Part shown: in pieces, positions 27,961-38,615 of the stretch | Position numbering within the stretch: position 1 is the first letter of the stretch | How the letters are laid out: each line of letters begins with the position of its first letter | Assembly: GCF_011516735.1 (NCBI RefSeq) | Contig: NZ_WOSX01000011.1 | Location: forward strand, 31,316-95,315 | From: Acetobacter fallax | GTDB lineage: Bacteria > Pseudomonadota > Alphaproteobacteria > Acetobacterales > Acetobacteraceae | Length of the DNA: 64,000 bases | Direction: 5' to 3' | The notes under the pieces: model-generated | Told to the model about the DNA's origin: nothing | Seen by the model: only the letters and a program-made list of their open reading frames with translations | The model's database searches: none | Made by a program: the position numbers and the translations under genes

Positions 27961-29799
27961 ATGAGTCCCCCATCGATAGCTGCTTCACGCCCGACAAAAC
28001 CTGTCGGTCTCACTCTTTCCCGACTGCTGCCTTATTTGTGGCCGCGTAACGATCCGGGCCTGCGGCTCCGTGTGATCCTGGTGATCGCGCTGATGGTGCT
28101 GGCCAAGGTCGTGACGGTCGCTGTGCCGTGGCTCTACAGCCGGATTATCGATCATCTGTCGCTACCTGCGACTGTTGCGACCGTACCGCTCCTTCTGATC
28201 ACCGGATACGGACTCGTCCGCATTCTGTCCTCCGCGTTCAATGAACTGCGCGACGCCGTGTTCGCGCCGGTGCGTTACAGAGTCGCACGTGATGCGGCGA
28301 TGCGCAGCTTTGTCCACATGCACCAGTTGTCACTGCGCTTTCATCTGGACCGGCGCACCGGTGGTGTAACACGCGCGATTGAGCGCGGCACCGAAGCCGT
28401 GGAAACATTGCTGCGGATGAGCCTGATCATTGTGCCCACGCTTCTGGAGGCGTTCATGGTGATCGGCCTGATATGGGCCGTATTCGACTGGCGCTATGCC
28501 GGGATGATCCTGCTGGCAGTGATAGCGTATGTCGGCTTCACATTTGCTTTCACATCATGGCGAATCGGCATTCGCCGACGGATGAACGACATTAACAGTG
28601 AGGCAACGGGAAAGGCGCTCGACAGCCTGCTGAACTATGAAACGGTCAAATATTTCGGCAACGAGGCCCACGAGGCCGGACGGTACGGTGATGCCCAGAC
28701 ACGTTATGCCCGTGCGGCGACACAGACCCAGTATTCCCTCGGCCTGCTGAATTTTGGACAGGCGGCGATCATCGGTATTGCGCTGACACTGATCATGCTG
28801 ATGGCCGGAGCGGACGTTTCGGCAGGCCGCCTGACTGTGGGTCGATTCGTGCTGGTGAATACCTACCTGCTGCAATTGTACGCACCCCTGAATTTTCTCG
28901 GTTCGATTTATTCCTCGATCCGCAACGCTCTCGTCGATCTGGAACACATGTTCGGGTTGCTGGAGGAAACGGTAGAAGTCGCGGACCCGGCCCGGCCTGT
29001 TCCCATTGCCGCAAGACTGCATGATGCGCCGCCCGTCAGCGTCGCCTTCAGGGACGTTCATTTTGGCTACCGGCGCGATCGTGAAATCCTGCACGGAATC
29101 AGCTTTTCGGCGGCTCCCGGCACGCTTATTGCCATTGTCGGACCAACCGGCGCGGGGAAATCAACCATCAGCCGGTTACTGTTCCGGTTCTATGATGTGT
29201 GGTCCGGTCATGTGATGATTGATGGCCACGATGTCCGGGATTACCGGCAGGCTGATCTGCGTGCGGCAATCGGTGTCGTGCCACAGGATACGGTGCTGTT
29301 TAACGACACGATCGGATATAATATTGGCTATGGGCGTCTTGATGCCACGCAGGAGGATATTGAACGCGCCGCCAGCCTGGCTCAGATTCACGATTTCATC
29401 GTGTCGCTTCCGGAAGGGTATCATACCCGTGTTGGAGAACGCGGCCTCAAGTTGTCCGGCGGCGAAAAGCAACGCGTCGCGATCGCCCGGACAATCCTGA
29501 AAGATCCGAGACTGCTGATCCTGGATGAAGCAACAAGCGCGCTGGATACGCATACGGAACGCGAAATACAGTCCGCGTTGCGTGCGGTTTCTGCCGAACG
29601 TACCACGGTCGTGATCGCGCACCGTCTTTCCACGGTGGTCGATGCGGACGAAATACTGGTGCTGGCCAGTGGCCGCGTGCAGGAGCGTGGTCGTCATGGG
29701 GATCTCGTGGCGGCAGGCGGCCTCTATGCTGGCATGTGGGCCGCCCAGGATGCCGCAACAGGCCCGGATCAGGACGTGCCGGACGAATTGCCGGCCTGA
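27961..29799 (+). CDS. Atm1/HMT1-like ABC transporter (fused permease and ATPase)
   Basis: A 612-residue half-transporter of the ABCB7/Atm1 class, which works as a homodimer in the inner membrane and in this family exports glutathione-derived or sulfur-containing compounds and metal conjugates. About six membrane helices span residues 30-320. The ATPase domain shows Walker A G-P-T-G-A-G-K-S-T, Q-loop V-V-P-Q-D-T-V-L-F, signature L-S-G-G-E-K-Q-R, Walker B L-L-I-L-D-E-A-T-S-A-L-D and switch I-A-H-R-L. The T-G-x-x-x-R-x-I-E-R-G element in the permease is typical of Atm1-like proteins. A small unknown gene follows 61 bases downstream. The exact substrate is unknown. Confidence 0.88.
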   Translation: MSPPSIAASRPTKPVGLTLSRLLPYLWPRNDPGLRLRVILVIALMVLAKVVTVAVPWLYSRIIDHLSLPATVATVPLLLITGYGLVRILSSAFNELRDAVFAPVRYRVARDAAMRSFVHMHQLSLRFHLDRRTGGVTRAIERGTEAVETLLRMSLIIVPTLLEAFMVIGLIWAVFDWRYAGMILLAVIAYVGFTFAFTSWRIGIRRRMNDINSEATGKALDSLLNYETVKYFGNEAHEAGRYGDAQTRYARAATQTQYSLGLLNFGQAAIIGIALTLIMLMAGADVSAGRLTVGRFVLVNTYLLQLYAPLNFLGSIYSSIRNALVDLEHMFGLLEETVEVADPARPVPIAARLHDAPPVSVAFRDVHFGYRRDREILHGISFSAAPGTLIAIVGPTGAGKSTISRLLFRFYDVWSGHVMIDGHDVRDYRQADLRAAIGVVPQDTVLFNDTIGYNIGYGRLDATQEDIERAASLAQIHDFIVSLPEGYHTRVGERGLKLSGGEKQRVAIARTILKDPRLLILDEATSALDTHTEREIQSALRAVSAERTTVVIAHRLSTVVDADEILVLASGRVQERGRHGDLVAAGGLYAGMWAAQDAATGPDQDVPDELPA

Positions 29800-29860
29800 C
29801 TGGCAGAGCCGGAACAGGGCGCACGGTGCATGAACCGGCGTCAGCAGGAGATGAGACGTT

Positions 29861-30157
29861 ATGACAGAGAATAAAACCGGAGCGGGAGATCTTCCCGATT
29901 CAGGCCCTGAAGCCGGGCAGGTTTCAGAAGAACTGACCAAATGCGCGATGGTGGTGGAACACGCCATCGAACATCTGCTGGAAGAGAATCATGCGCCGCT
30001 TGCCGTAGCGTCCGCGCTTCTGGGCGGTTCGCTCGGGTTGCTGGCACGCACGATGGATCGTGATACCATCCTGAAAATCCTGGACAGCGCCGTGCAGAGT
30101 GTCCGCACCGGCGAACTGCAGCAGGCTGAGAACGACCGTCGCGCGGGAAGCGCCTGA
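29861..30157 (+). CDS. Conserved small protein of unknown function
   Basis: A 98-residue acidic protein with no recognised domain. The N-terminal 25 residues are Gly/Glu-rich and probably disordered. Residues 27-85 look helical, with amphipathic C-A-M-V-V-E-H-A-I-E-H-L-L-E-E-N-H and a small hydrophobic segment A-S-A-L-L-G-G-S-L-G-L-L-A that is too short for a confident membrane helix. It follows the ABC transporter on the same strand, so a shared transcript is likely. GC content and codon use match neighbours. A function cannot be named. Confidence 0.65.
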   Translation: MTENKTGAGDLPDSGPEAGQVSEELTKCAMVVEHAIEHLLEENHAPLAVASALLGGSLGLLARTMDRDTILKILDSAVQSVRTGELQQAENDRRAGSA

Positions 30158-30199
30158 TCAGTCAGCGAAGGCGCGGAACGGCGGCAGACGGACTGACGG

Positions 30200-30233
30200 G
30201 CAGTCAACCGGCACATTCCTGCCGGTTGACTGC
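30200..30233 (+). terminator. Strong hairpin between the ABC operon and rpmB
   Basis: A perfect 14-bp stem (GCAGTCAACCGGCA at 30200-30213, TGCCGGTTGACTGC at 30220-30233) with a six-base loop. It lies 42 bases after the small unknown gene. There is no real T-run, so it may be a terminator or an RNA-stabilising structure. Confidence 0.5.
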
Positions 30234-30243
30234 CATAGTTTGC

Positions 30244-30272
30244 TTGACTGCGCGGCATGCCTCCGTCATAAG
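30244..30272 (+). promoter_or_regulatory. Candidate sigma-70 promoter of rpmB
   Basis: A -35 like box TTGACT (30244-30249) is separated by 17 bases from CATAAG (30267-30272), about 75 bases before the rpmB ATG and just after a strong hairpin. The spacing is ideal and the -35 box near consensus; the -10 box is weaker. Confidence 0.45.
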
Positions 30273-30348
30273 CCGCGCCTGATCGTGAAGGATAAATGCC
30301 GGGCATAGCCTCGGCCCCTGTTCTTTTTTTTGACCGAGGAAGTTAACC

Positions 30349-30660
30349 ATGTCCCGCCGTTGCGAGATCACTGGCAAGGGTGTCCTGACGGGCAACAACG
30401 TCAGCCATGCCAACAACAAGAGCCGTCGCCGTTTTCTGCCGAATCTGCAGGAAGTGTCGGTTCTTTCCGATATTCTGGGCGCTTCGGTTCCGATGCGCGT
30501 CAGCACCCGCGGCCTGCGGACGATTGAGCATAATGGTGGCCTTGATGCCTTCCTGCTCGACACGCCGAATCGTAATCTTACGGTTGAAGCTCTGGTCATC
30601 AAGCGTCGCATCCAGCGTGCAAAGGCTAAGAAGCTTGCCGGCGCAGCTGTCGCTGCCTGA
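30349..30660 (+). CDS. rpmB: 50S ribosomal protein L28
   Basis: L28 is a small basic protein of the large ribosomal subunit. The 103-residue product starts [11 protein letters not shown] and continues [14 protein letters not shown], the family signature. The C-terminal R-I-Q-R-A-K-A-K-K tail is basic. The length is typical of alphaproteobacteria, which have a longer L28. AGGAAG precedes the ATG. It is monocistronic: a promoter candidate lies upstream and a terminator directly downstream. Confidence 0.97.
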   Translation: MSRRCEITGKGVLTGNNVSHANNKSRRRFLPNLQEVSVLSDILGASVPMRVSTRGLRTIEHNGGLDAFLLDTPNRNLTVEALVIKRRIQRAKAKKLAGAAVAA

Positions 30661-30666
30661 TGTGAT

Positions 30667-30705
30667 GGCCTCGGGCGCGCGCTGTCGTGTCGCCCAAGGC
30701 CTTTT
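30667..30705 (+). terminator. Rho-independent terminator of rpmB
   Basis: An 11-bp stem with one mismatch (GGCCTCGGGCG 30667-30677, CGCCCAAGGCC 30691-30701) is followed by TTTT at 30702-30705. It starts six bases after the rpmB stop. Confidence 0.75.
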
Positions 30706-30882
30706 CTGATCGCCCTGCATCCGCACTGGTTGTGAAAAAGCAATCTTTGCGGCGGTGGCCGGACCCGAATCGAGGTGTCCGCCATATTTTGGGCAGAGGC
30801 GCGGGGAGAGATCTCTCCTGCCGCGCCTGATGTGTTTTTGCCCTGTCTGCTTTCTGGCCCAGCCGTTTCCCGGAGAAAACCC

Positions 30883-32976
<2,094 letters not shown>

Positions 32977-33315
32977 TTTTTGTCCGGATGACGATGAGAA
33001 AAGCCGGCCGGCTGGGCCGGCTTTTTTTATGTCTGGCAGAAAGAATTCAGATAATACGAACTGGCGTAATGCTGGCAGGCTTGCTGATATCGTTTCACGC
33101 AGCTCAGCCAGCATATGCTCGCTGAAACGTACAGCCTGACACCCATGAACGGTGATTCGTTTGCTTGCCGGTCGGTGGCAGCAGCGCGTCTGTCGGTGTT
33201 GCGGAATGGTTCTGCCGGATAAAAAAGCCAGAGGCTGTTTCGCGGTGTTGTGGTTACATCGACACACGCAGAAATTTTTATAGCTAAAGCCAGTAAACCA
33301 GCGATGCGCAGAAAG
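32977..33315. other. Intergenic region between fusA and tRNA-Thr
   Basis: About 340 bases. It holds the fusA terminator at its left end and otherwise no gene I can support. A minus-strand open frame (33267 down to 32899) runs antisense into fusA and lacks family features. Confidence 0.4.
33001..33028 (+). terminator. Rho-independent terminator of fusA
   Basis: A 9-bp perfect stem (AAGCCGGCC 33001-33009, GGCCGGCTT 33015-33023) with a five-base loop runs into seven consecutive T. It begins 24 bases after the fusA stop. Confidence 0.88.
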
Positions 33316-33390
33316 TGGTGCCGGGTGAGGGATTTGAACCCCCGACCTTCGGTTTACAAAACCGCTGCACTACCACTGTGCTAACCCGGC
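33316..33390 (-). tRNA. tRNA-Thr (anticodon TGT)
   Basis: The minus strand folds as a complete 75-base cloverleaf with encoded CCA: acceptor stem GCCGGGT / ACCCGGC, D-arm GCAC / GTGC, anticodon loop TTTGTAA with TGT at the centre, and T-arm GGGGG-TTCAAAT-CCCTC. The anticodon stem GCGGT / ACCGA has a G-A mismatch at its first pair; the other four pairs are normal. Confidence 0.93.
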
Positions 33391-33550
33391 AACATGCCTG
33401 TTCAAAGGCATGAAAGGACATCACTGCCCGCGCACCTTTTGCCTGCACCTAAACGGGCGGTCAAGAGTCATCGGAGTTCTGTCCGGGACTGTATAATCGT
33501 TATGTTCGTATTCTCTGCGACTTGATGGCAGAGCATGGGCGTGCGAAAAA

Positions 33551-33571
33551 CTGACCGAACCGATCGGTCAG
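33551..33571. promoter_or_regulatory. Perfect palindrome, probable TetR-family operator of emrAB
   Basis: Arms CTGACCGA (33551-33558) and TCGGTCAG (33564-33571) are exact reverse complements around a five-base centre. It lies about 60 bases before the emrA start. Drug-efflux pairs of this type are often repressed by TetR- or MarR-family proteins binding such sites. No regulator gene is adjacent, so the controlling protein would be encoded elsewhere. Confidence 0.6.
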
Positions 33572-33632
33572 CGCCGTAATGCACTGAAACGTGGCCGGTC
33601 GACGACATTTCAAGCGCGCAGACGGAGACCGC

Positions 33633-34844
33633 ATGGCCGACGAACAGCATGATCATGGTGCAACCGAATCGACAGATTCGGGCGGTGCCTCTTCGACGAA
33701 GGCCGGGTCGGGCAAAGCACCTAAAAAGAAAAGCAATCCCCTTGTCCGGGTGATCATGATTCTTGTCCTGCTTCTCATTATTGCCGGCGGCGTTGCGTAC
33801 TGGTTCCTGCACCGGTTTGAAATCGAGACGGATGACGCCTTTACCCAGGGGCGCGCTGTTACGATTGCGCCTCATGTGGCCGGATACATCACAGAGCTCC
33901 TGGTAGACGACAATCAGTTCGTGCATGCCGGGCAATTGCTCGCGCGCATCGATCCTCGCGACTGGCAGGCTGACCGTGACAAGGCCGCGGCCGCTGTTGC
34001 ACAGGCAGAAGCATCCGTTGCGGCGAATCAGATGATGCTGCAGGTCGCGGAAAAGAACTTCCCCGGGCGTCTGCTCGCCGCCCAGGGACAGCTTGCCGCC
34101 GCTAAAGCCCAGGAGTTCCGTGCAGAAACTGATTATAAGCGCCAGCATTCCGTCATGCGCGCGGCAACGTCACAGCAGGACATTGACTACTCCAGAGCTT
34201 CGCTTGATGCGGCACGCGCCCAGGTAACGGAAGCGCAGGCTCAGGTTGAGATCGCCGCACCAGTTATTCCGAACGTTTCGAACGCGAAGGCTATGGTGTC
34301 CGGGCAGGAATCTCAGCTCGCCAACGCCAGAGCCCAGCTTGTCCGTGCGGAACTGAATTTGCAGTGGACAGAAATCCGTGCGCCGCATGACGGCTGGATC
34401 TCTCAGCGCAATGTTGAGGCCGGTCGGTATGTGTCCACAGGCCAGAGTCTGTTTTCGATCGTCGAACCCGAAGTGTGGGTGATCGCGAATTACAAGGAGA
34501 CACAGATCACCAGCATGCGTCCCGGTCAGGTGGTCGATATCTCTGTTGATGCCTACCCGTCACATGAACTGCACGGCCATGTTGATTCGTTACAGAAAGG
34601 AACCGGTGCAACCTTCAGTGCTTTCCCGCCGGAAAATGCGACAGGAAACTACGTGAAGATCGTGCAGCGTGTGCCGGTGAAAATCCGCATTGACAGCGGG
34701 CTCGATCCGGAAGTGCCCCTGGCACTGGGTCTTTCCGTTGTGCCGGTCGTCCACACCGATACAACCCCGACACGCGGAGCCAATGGTCGCATTGTTGACC
34801 GTGATCCGCAGCATGGTCGTCAGCCGGAGCCACAGTCACCATGA
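33633..34844 (+). CDS. emrA: HlyD/EmrA-family membrane fusion protein
   Basis: A periplasmic adaptor that links an inner-membrane efflux pump to an outer-membrane channel. The product of about 403 residues has a charged cytoplasmic N-terminus, one membrane helix (I-M-I-L-V-L-L-L-I-I-A-G-G-V-A around residues 42-58), the biotinyl-lipoyl-like entry T-D-D-A-F-T-Q-G, a long alpha-hairpin region rich in Ala and Gln (about 110-215), and the I-R-A-P-x-D-G-W-I motif. Start ATG 33633 follows GGAG; an in-frame ATG at 33591 is possible. It overlaps emrB in an ATGA junction. A palindromic operator lies upstream. No outer-membrane component is in the window. Confidence 0.9.
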   Translation: MADEQHDHGATESTDSGGASSTKAGSGKAPKKKSNPLVRVIMILVLLLIIAGGVAYWFLHRFEIETDDAFTQGRAVTIAPHVAGYITELLVDDNQFVHAGQLLARIDPRDWQADRDKAAAAVAQAEASVAANQMMLQVAEKNFPGRLLAAQGQLAAAKAQEFRAETDYKRQHSVMRAATSQQDIDYSRASLDAARAQVTEAQAQVEIAAPVIPNVSNAKAMVSGQESQLANARAQLVRAELNLQWTEIRAPHDGWISQRNVEAGRYVSTGQSLFSIVEPEVWVIANYKETQITSMRPGQVVDISVDAYPSHELHGHVDSLQKGTGATFSAFPPENATGNYVKIVQRVPVKIRIDSGLDPEVPLALGLSVVPVVHTDTTPTRGANGRIVDRDPQHGRQPEPQSP

Positions 34845-36424
34845 GCGCAGCTTCCGGTAGTGAAGGCAAAAAGTCCGACGACTGGAAACCGAAACATAAT
34901 CCATGGCTGATCGCTTTCGTGGTCACCATGGCGGCGTTCATGGAAATCCTGGACACAACCATCGTTAATGTGTCTCTTCCACATATCGCCGGTAGCCTGT
35001 CGAGCACCTATGACGACGCCACCTGGACGCTGACATCCTATCTTGTCGCCAATGGCATCGTGCTGACCATTTCCGGCTGGCTCGGCAAACTGTTCGGGCG
35101 GAAGAATTATTTCATGGTGTGTATCGCCATGTTTACCTTCACCTCTTTCCTGTGTGGTATTTCCAGCAGTCTCGCTGAGCTGATCGTCTTCCGCCTGCTT
35201 CAGGGCTTCTTCGGGGGAGGGCTGCAGCCAAACCAGCAATCCATCATTCTCGATACATTCCCACCTGAAAAACGTGCGGCCGCTTTTGGTCTCACAGCCA
35301 TCGCGACAGTGGTCGGTCCGGTACTGGGTCCAACACTTGGCGGCTGGATTACCGATAATTTCTCCTGGCGATGGATTTTTTTCATCAACGTACCGTTCGG
35401 TATCGTCACAACTATCGCTGTGGCTTTCCTCGTCGATGACCCGCCATGGGCCGTAAAGCGTCGCGAACCGATCGATGTAATCGGCATCAGTCTGATCACA
35501 CTGGGTTTCGGCTGTCTTGAGGTCATGGTCGATCGGGGTGAGGACGACGACTGGTTCGGTTCAAACTTTATCTGCATCATGGGCGCACTGGCCGCGTTCG
35601 GGATCATCGGTGCCGTTGTCTGGCTGCTAAAGACAAAACAGCCTGCGGTGAATCTGCGGGTGTTCAAAGATCGTAATTTTGCCGTGGCGACCTTTCTGAT
35701 GGGCGCGATGGGCGCGCTGCTCTACTCATCAGCCATCATTGTTCCGCAGTTCGCTCAGCAGGTCATGGGTTACACGGCGACGCTGTCCGGTCTCGTTCTC
35801 TCACCCGGCGGCATCGCAGTCATCTTCCTGATCCCGATAGTCGGCAAGCTGATGACAGTCATGTCTGTGCGAATGATCATCGCAATCGGTTTTACGCTTA
35901 TGGGAATCGCGCTGTTCTGGTCGGCGCATCTCGTGCCTTATCTTGATTTTCGGCATCTCGTGCTGTTCCGCATGAGTCAGACGGCCTGTCTGGCGTTTCT
36001 TTTCGTGCCGCTTTCCACGATCGCATATTCGACATTGTCCCGGGATATGAACGCCGACGCCTCGGCACTCTTTTCGATGGTTCGGAATTTTCTCGGCTCT
36101 CTGAGTATTTCCGGCGCAACGGCACTGATCACCGAACGGCGGCAGGCTCATCAGTCAGATATGGTGCACTGGATGACACCGTTTCATCAGCCGTTTAATG
36201 ATTATCTCGCACGGGGTCAGCAGTTTGCCCTCGACCACAACCAGCCACAGGCGGCCAGCGCGCTGGCACAGCGGCATTTGTTCGTCGATTTCAGCCAGCA
36301 GGTTGCCATGCTGGCTTATAATGAAGCCTTCATGATTTTCGGTATTGCAGCACTTTGCGTCGTGCCTTTCTGTTTCCTTCTCTCGCCGATTAAAGGCGAC
36401 GGGAAAGCGACTGCAGCACACTGA
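34841..36424 (+). CDS. emrB: EmrB/QacA-family drug:H+ antiporter (DHA2, 14 TM)
   Basis: A major facilitator of the DHA2 class that exports hydrophobic compounds using the proton gradient, together with EmrA. The 527-residue product has about fourteen hydrophobic segments. Typical motifs are M-E-I-L-D-T-T-I-V-N-V in helix 1, W-x-L-T-S-Y-L-V-A-N in helix 2, G-R-K-N-Y-F after it, and the motif C region V-V-G-P-V-L-G-P-T-L-G-G in helix 5. The start overlaps the emrA stop, so the pair is translationally coupled. radC follows 12 bases after the stop, possibly on the same transcript. Substrates cannot be told from sequence. Confidence 0.92.
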   Translation: MSAASGSEGKKSDDWKPKHNPWLIAFVVTMAAFMEILDTTIVNVSLPHIAGSLSSTYDDATWTLTSYLVANGIVLTISGWLGKLFGRKNYFMVCIAMFTFTSFLCGISSSLAELIVFRLLQGFFGGGLQPNQQSIILDTFPPEKRAAAFGLTAIATVVGPVLGPTLGGWITDNFSWRWIFFINVPFGIVTTIAVAFLVDDPPWAVKRREPIDVIGISLITLGFGCLEVMVDRGEDDDWFGSNFICIMGALAAFGIIGAVVWLLKTKQPAVNLRVFKDRNFAVATFLMGAMGALLYSSAIIVPQFAQQVMGYTATLSGLVLSPGGIAVIFLIPIVGKLMTVMSVRMIIAIGFTLMGIALFWSAHLVPYLDFRHLVLFRMSQTACLAFLFVPLSTIAYSTLSRDMNADASALFSMVRNFLGSLSISGATALITERRQAHQSDMVHWMTPFHQPFNDYLARGQQFALDHNQPQAASALAQRHLFVDFSQQVAMLAYNEAFMIFGIAALCVVPFCFLLSPIKGDGKATAAH

Positions 36425-36436
36425 CGAAAGCAGAAA

Positions 36437-37186
36437 ATGGACGCGCCGCCTCCTCCTTTTCCACATTTGCCGAATTCGGAGCCGCGCCATTTTGCGAGTA
36501 CCGGTCCAACGGGGCACCGGGCACGCATGCGGGAGCGTGTGCTGGCAAGAGGCGCCGCGGCACTGGCTGATTATGAGCTTGTCGAAATGCTCCTGTTCTT
36601 CGGGATTCCAAGGCGTGACACGAAACCACTGGCAAAGTTGCTGATCAATCGGTTTGGATCGTTTGCCGGGGTACTGAATGCGCCGGCTGGCGCGCTGCAC
36701 GCAGTTCAGTTGAATGATGAGACTGTTGCGGCGCTGAAACTACCCGTTCTGGCTGCCCGGCGTCTTGCTGATGCCGAAGCCCGTGCCCGACCGTTACTCG
36801 GAAACTGGGAAGCTCTTCTGAGTTATTTTGACACCGCCCTTCATGGTGCCGTGCCAGGCCAGTTGCGCATCCTGTTTCTTGATAACCGAAACCGGTTGCT
36901 CGGTGATGAGGCGGTTCCTTCAGAAAACAAAGGAACCGCCGGCCGACGAGGACCCAGGATCGAAGCCGCGACAATTCTCCGTCGCGCGCTGACCCTGCAC
37001 GCGACGGCATTGATCGGCATACGGCTCTGTGCCGCGGGTCAGACCCCCGATCAGCTTGTTATTGCCGATGAATCGCTCGCTCGTGAACTTGTGCGGGCAG
37101 GTGCTCTTCTGGCAATCACGGTGCATGATATGTTAGCTCTTCAGGGAGGCAGATGGGTCAGCCTGAAGCAGCTCGGAAAGCTCTGA
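36437..37186 (+). CDS. radC: RadC-family protein lacking the JAMM metal ligands
   Basis: A 249-residue RadC-like protein with an N-terminal helix-hairpin-helix-like UPF0758 part (A-L-A-D-Y-E-L-V-E-M-L-L-F, K-P-L-A-K-L-L-I-x-R-F-G-S-F) and a C-terminal MPN/JAB-like domain (L-R-I-L-F-L-D-N-R-N-R-L). Where RadC normally has H-x-H-P-S-G-x-x-x-P-S-x-x-D, this protein reads I-R-L-C-A-A-G-Q-T-P-D-Q-L-V-I-A-D, so both histidines and the following Pro-Ser-Gly are gone. The E-V-H-P-R-E-V element is G-P-R-I-E-A instead. Metal binding is therefore unlikely and a structural or lost function is inferred. It lies 12 bases after emrB. The RadC role itself is poorly defined even in model bacteria. Confidence 0.82.
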   Translation: MDAPPPPFPHLPNSEPRHFASTGPTGHRARMRERVLARGAAALADYELVEMLLFFGIPRRDTKPLAKLLINRFGSFAGVLNAPAGALHAVQLNDETVAALKLPVLAARRLADAEARARPLLGNWEALLSYFDTALHGAVPGQLRILFLDNRNRLLGDEAVPSENKGTAGRRGPRIEAATILRRALTLHATALIGIRLCAAGQTPDQLVIADESLARELVRAGALLAITVHDMLALQGGRWVSLKQLGKL

Positions 37187-37610
37187 CCGGGTCATACTGA
37201 CAATCTGCGGCTTCAGTCAGAGTTGAAAAAGGTGCTTCATGAAAGCTGGCAGCCGTCACCTGGTGCGGCAAATGCGCTATCGCGTCGCCCTTATCAAATC
37301 TGATAACGCGAAACTATTATGCTTCCGGTTAGCGCGATCAGTGCGATAACCGGAAATAGCCTGGCACTGCACAGATGAGCGTCATATGGTGCTGGCTGGC
37401 TAAAGTGGCTTCAGCACATACGATTCCGGTGAGGTTGAGTCAGAAGAATTCTCGCAATTTTCCGCTTAAATTCTTATTTTGAGAATAACGATCATCCTCT
37501 CTTTTCGCTGAGTGGTAATATTTATGCGATGGATATTTATTTTGAATCCTTTTGTGAAAGTTTCAAAAATTCGAAAATATTTTCGGCGTTCAATACCTGA
37601 AAACGCAATT
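37187..37610. other. Intergenic region between radC and the GH5 gene
   Basis: About 420 bases. A 9-bp perfect inverted repeat lies at 37323-37331 and 37347-37355. A 36-codon frame (37239-37349) with AAGG before its ATG is the only small ORF of note, and it runs into the repeat; I do not call it a gene. The right half, from about 37440, is AT-rich and should contain the GH5 promoter. Confidence 0.4.
37323..37355. repeat. Inverted repeat downstream of radC
   Basis: Arms TTCCGGTTA (37323-37331) and TAACCGGAA (37347-37355) are perfect complements around 15 bases. No T-run follows, so it may be a weak terminator, a protein-binding site or an RNA structure. Confidence 0.4.
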
Positions 37611-38615
37611 ATGTCTGGTCATGCCCGTTGTTTTTCTGCCGCCGTCGCGATGTTGACGATATGTGCGATGTCATCATCGGCCGGGGCCGCTGTTCTGCCT
37701 GGAGTTAACCTGGCGGGACCTGAATTTGCGGCGGATAAAGTTCCAGGACGCTCTGGCTGGGACTATATGTTTCCGAAACAGCAGGAAATCGACTACTATA
37801 CATCGCGGCATATGAAGCTTTTCAGGCTGCCTGTATTATGGGATCGCCTGCAGCCAAAGCTTTCCGGTGAACTTGATCCGGCCTATCTCGGGTCTGTCCG
37901 GGATTTTATTGCAGCCGCACAGGCTGCAGGTGCAAAGACGATTATCGATATCCATAGTTATGGAAAATATCGTGGTAATCTCGTCGGCTCTGACAGTGTG
38001 CCGGTTGAAGCCTTTACAGATTTGTGGGTGAGAATTGCCCGTCAGTTTGGTTCTTCACCCTCTGTTCTTTTTGGTCTTATGAACGAGCCGCAGCAGAAAT
38101 CTGCGGATGAGTGGGCAGGTTTTCAGCAGAATGCTATCGACGGGATCCGGAGAACCGGCGCAATCAATCAGATAGTTGTCTCTGGTGTGGGTTGGGACGG
38201 AGCGCATAATTTTTCGCAGATAAATGGTATCGCTCTGGCTCGTCTGCATGACCCGCGAAAAGCGCTTATTTTTGAGGCTCATCAGTATTTCGATGGAGAT
38301 TCATCGGGCACTTCTCCGAACTGTGTGCCGGAAGATCAGGTCGAGGGACGGCTTGCACCGTTTGCTGACTGGCTGGAGGCACATCACGCCAAAGGGTTAC
38401 TCGGCGAATTTGGTGTCGGCCGTAATGCCGGTTGTCTGGCGGATCTTCGTCGGGCCATGACCTACATCTATTCCCGGCCTTTACTCTGGTATGGATGGAC
38501 TTACTGGGCCGGTGGCCCTCTGTGGGCAGAGTATATGTACACTCTTGACCCTAAAGAAGATGGTTCGGATCGACCGCAGATGAATGTTATTTCGGACATA
38601 TTGCAGTCAAAATGA
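37611..38615 (+). CDS. Secreted glycoside hydrolase family 5 (cellulase-like)
   Basis: A 334-residue exported glycosidase of the GH5 TIM-barrel family, expected to cleave beta-1,4-glucans or related polymers. A Sec-type signal covers about the first 27 residues (hydrophobic A-A-V-A-M-L-T-I-C-A-M, ending S-A-G-A-A). Catalytic landmarks are R-L-P-V-L-W-D, D-I-H-S-Y-G, the acid/base Glu in L-M-N-E-P, H-Q-Y-F-D and the nucleophile Glu in G-E-F-G. The frame is open to an ATG at 37512 with others at 37524; these precede an AT-rich, basic stretch, so ATG 37611, which begins the signal peptide, is preferred though its Shine-Dalgarno is weak. It has no operon partner. The substrate is inferred. Confidence 0.85.
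   Translation: MSGHARCFSAAVAMLTICAMSSSAGAAVLPGVNLAGPEFAADKVPGRSGWDYMFPKQQEIDYYTSRHMKLFRLPVLWDRLQPKLSGELDPAYLGSVRDFIAAAQAAGAKTIIDIHSYGKYRGNLVGSDSVPVEAFTDLWVRIARQFGSSPSVLFGLMNEPQQKSADEWAGFQQNAIDGIRRTGAINQIVVSGVGWDGAHNFSQINGIALARLHDPRKALIFEAHQYFDGDSSGTSPNCVPEDQVEGRLAPFADWLEAHHAKGLLGEFGVGRNAGCLADLRRAMTYIYSRPLLWYGWTYWAGGPLWAEYMYTLDPKEDGSDRPQMNVISDILQSK

Noticed and set aside
37239..37349. 36-codon plus-strand ORF after radC with AAGG upstream
   Set aside because: Very short, runs into an inverted repeat and shows no family or membrane feature.
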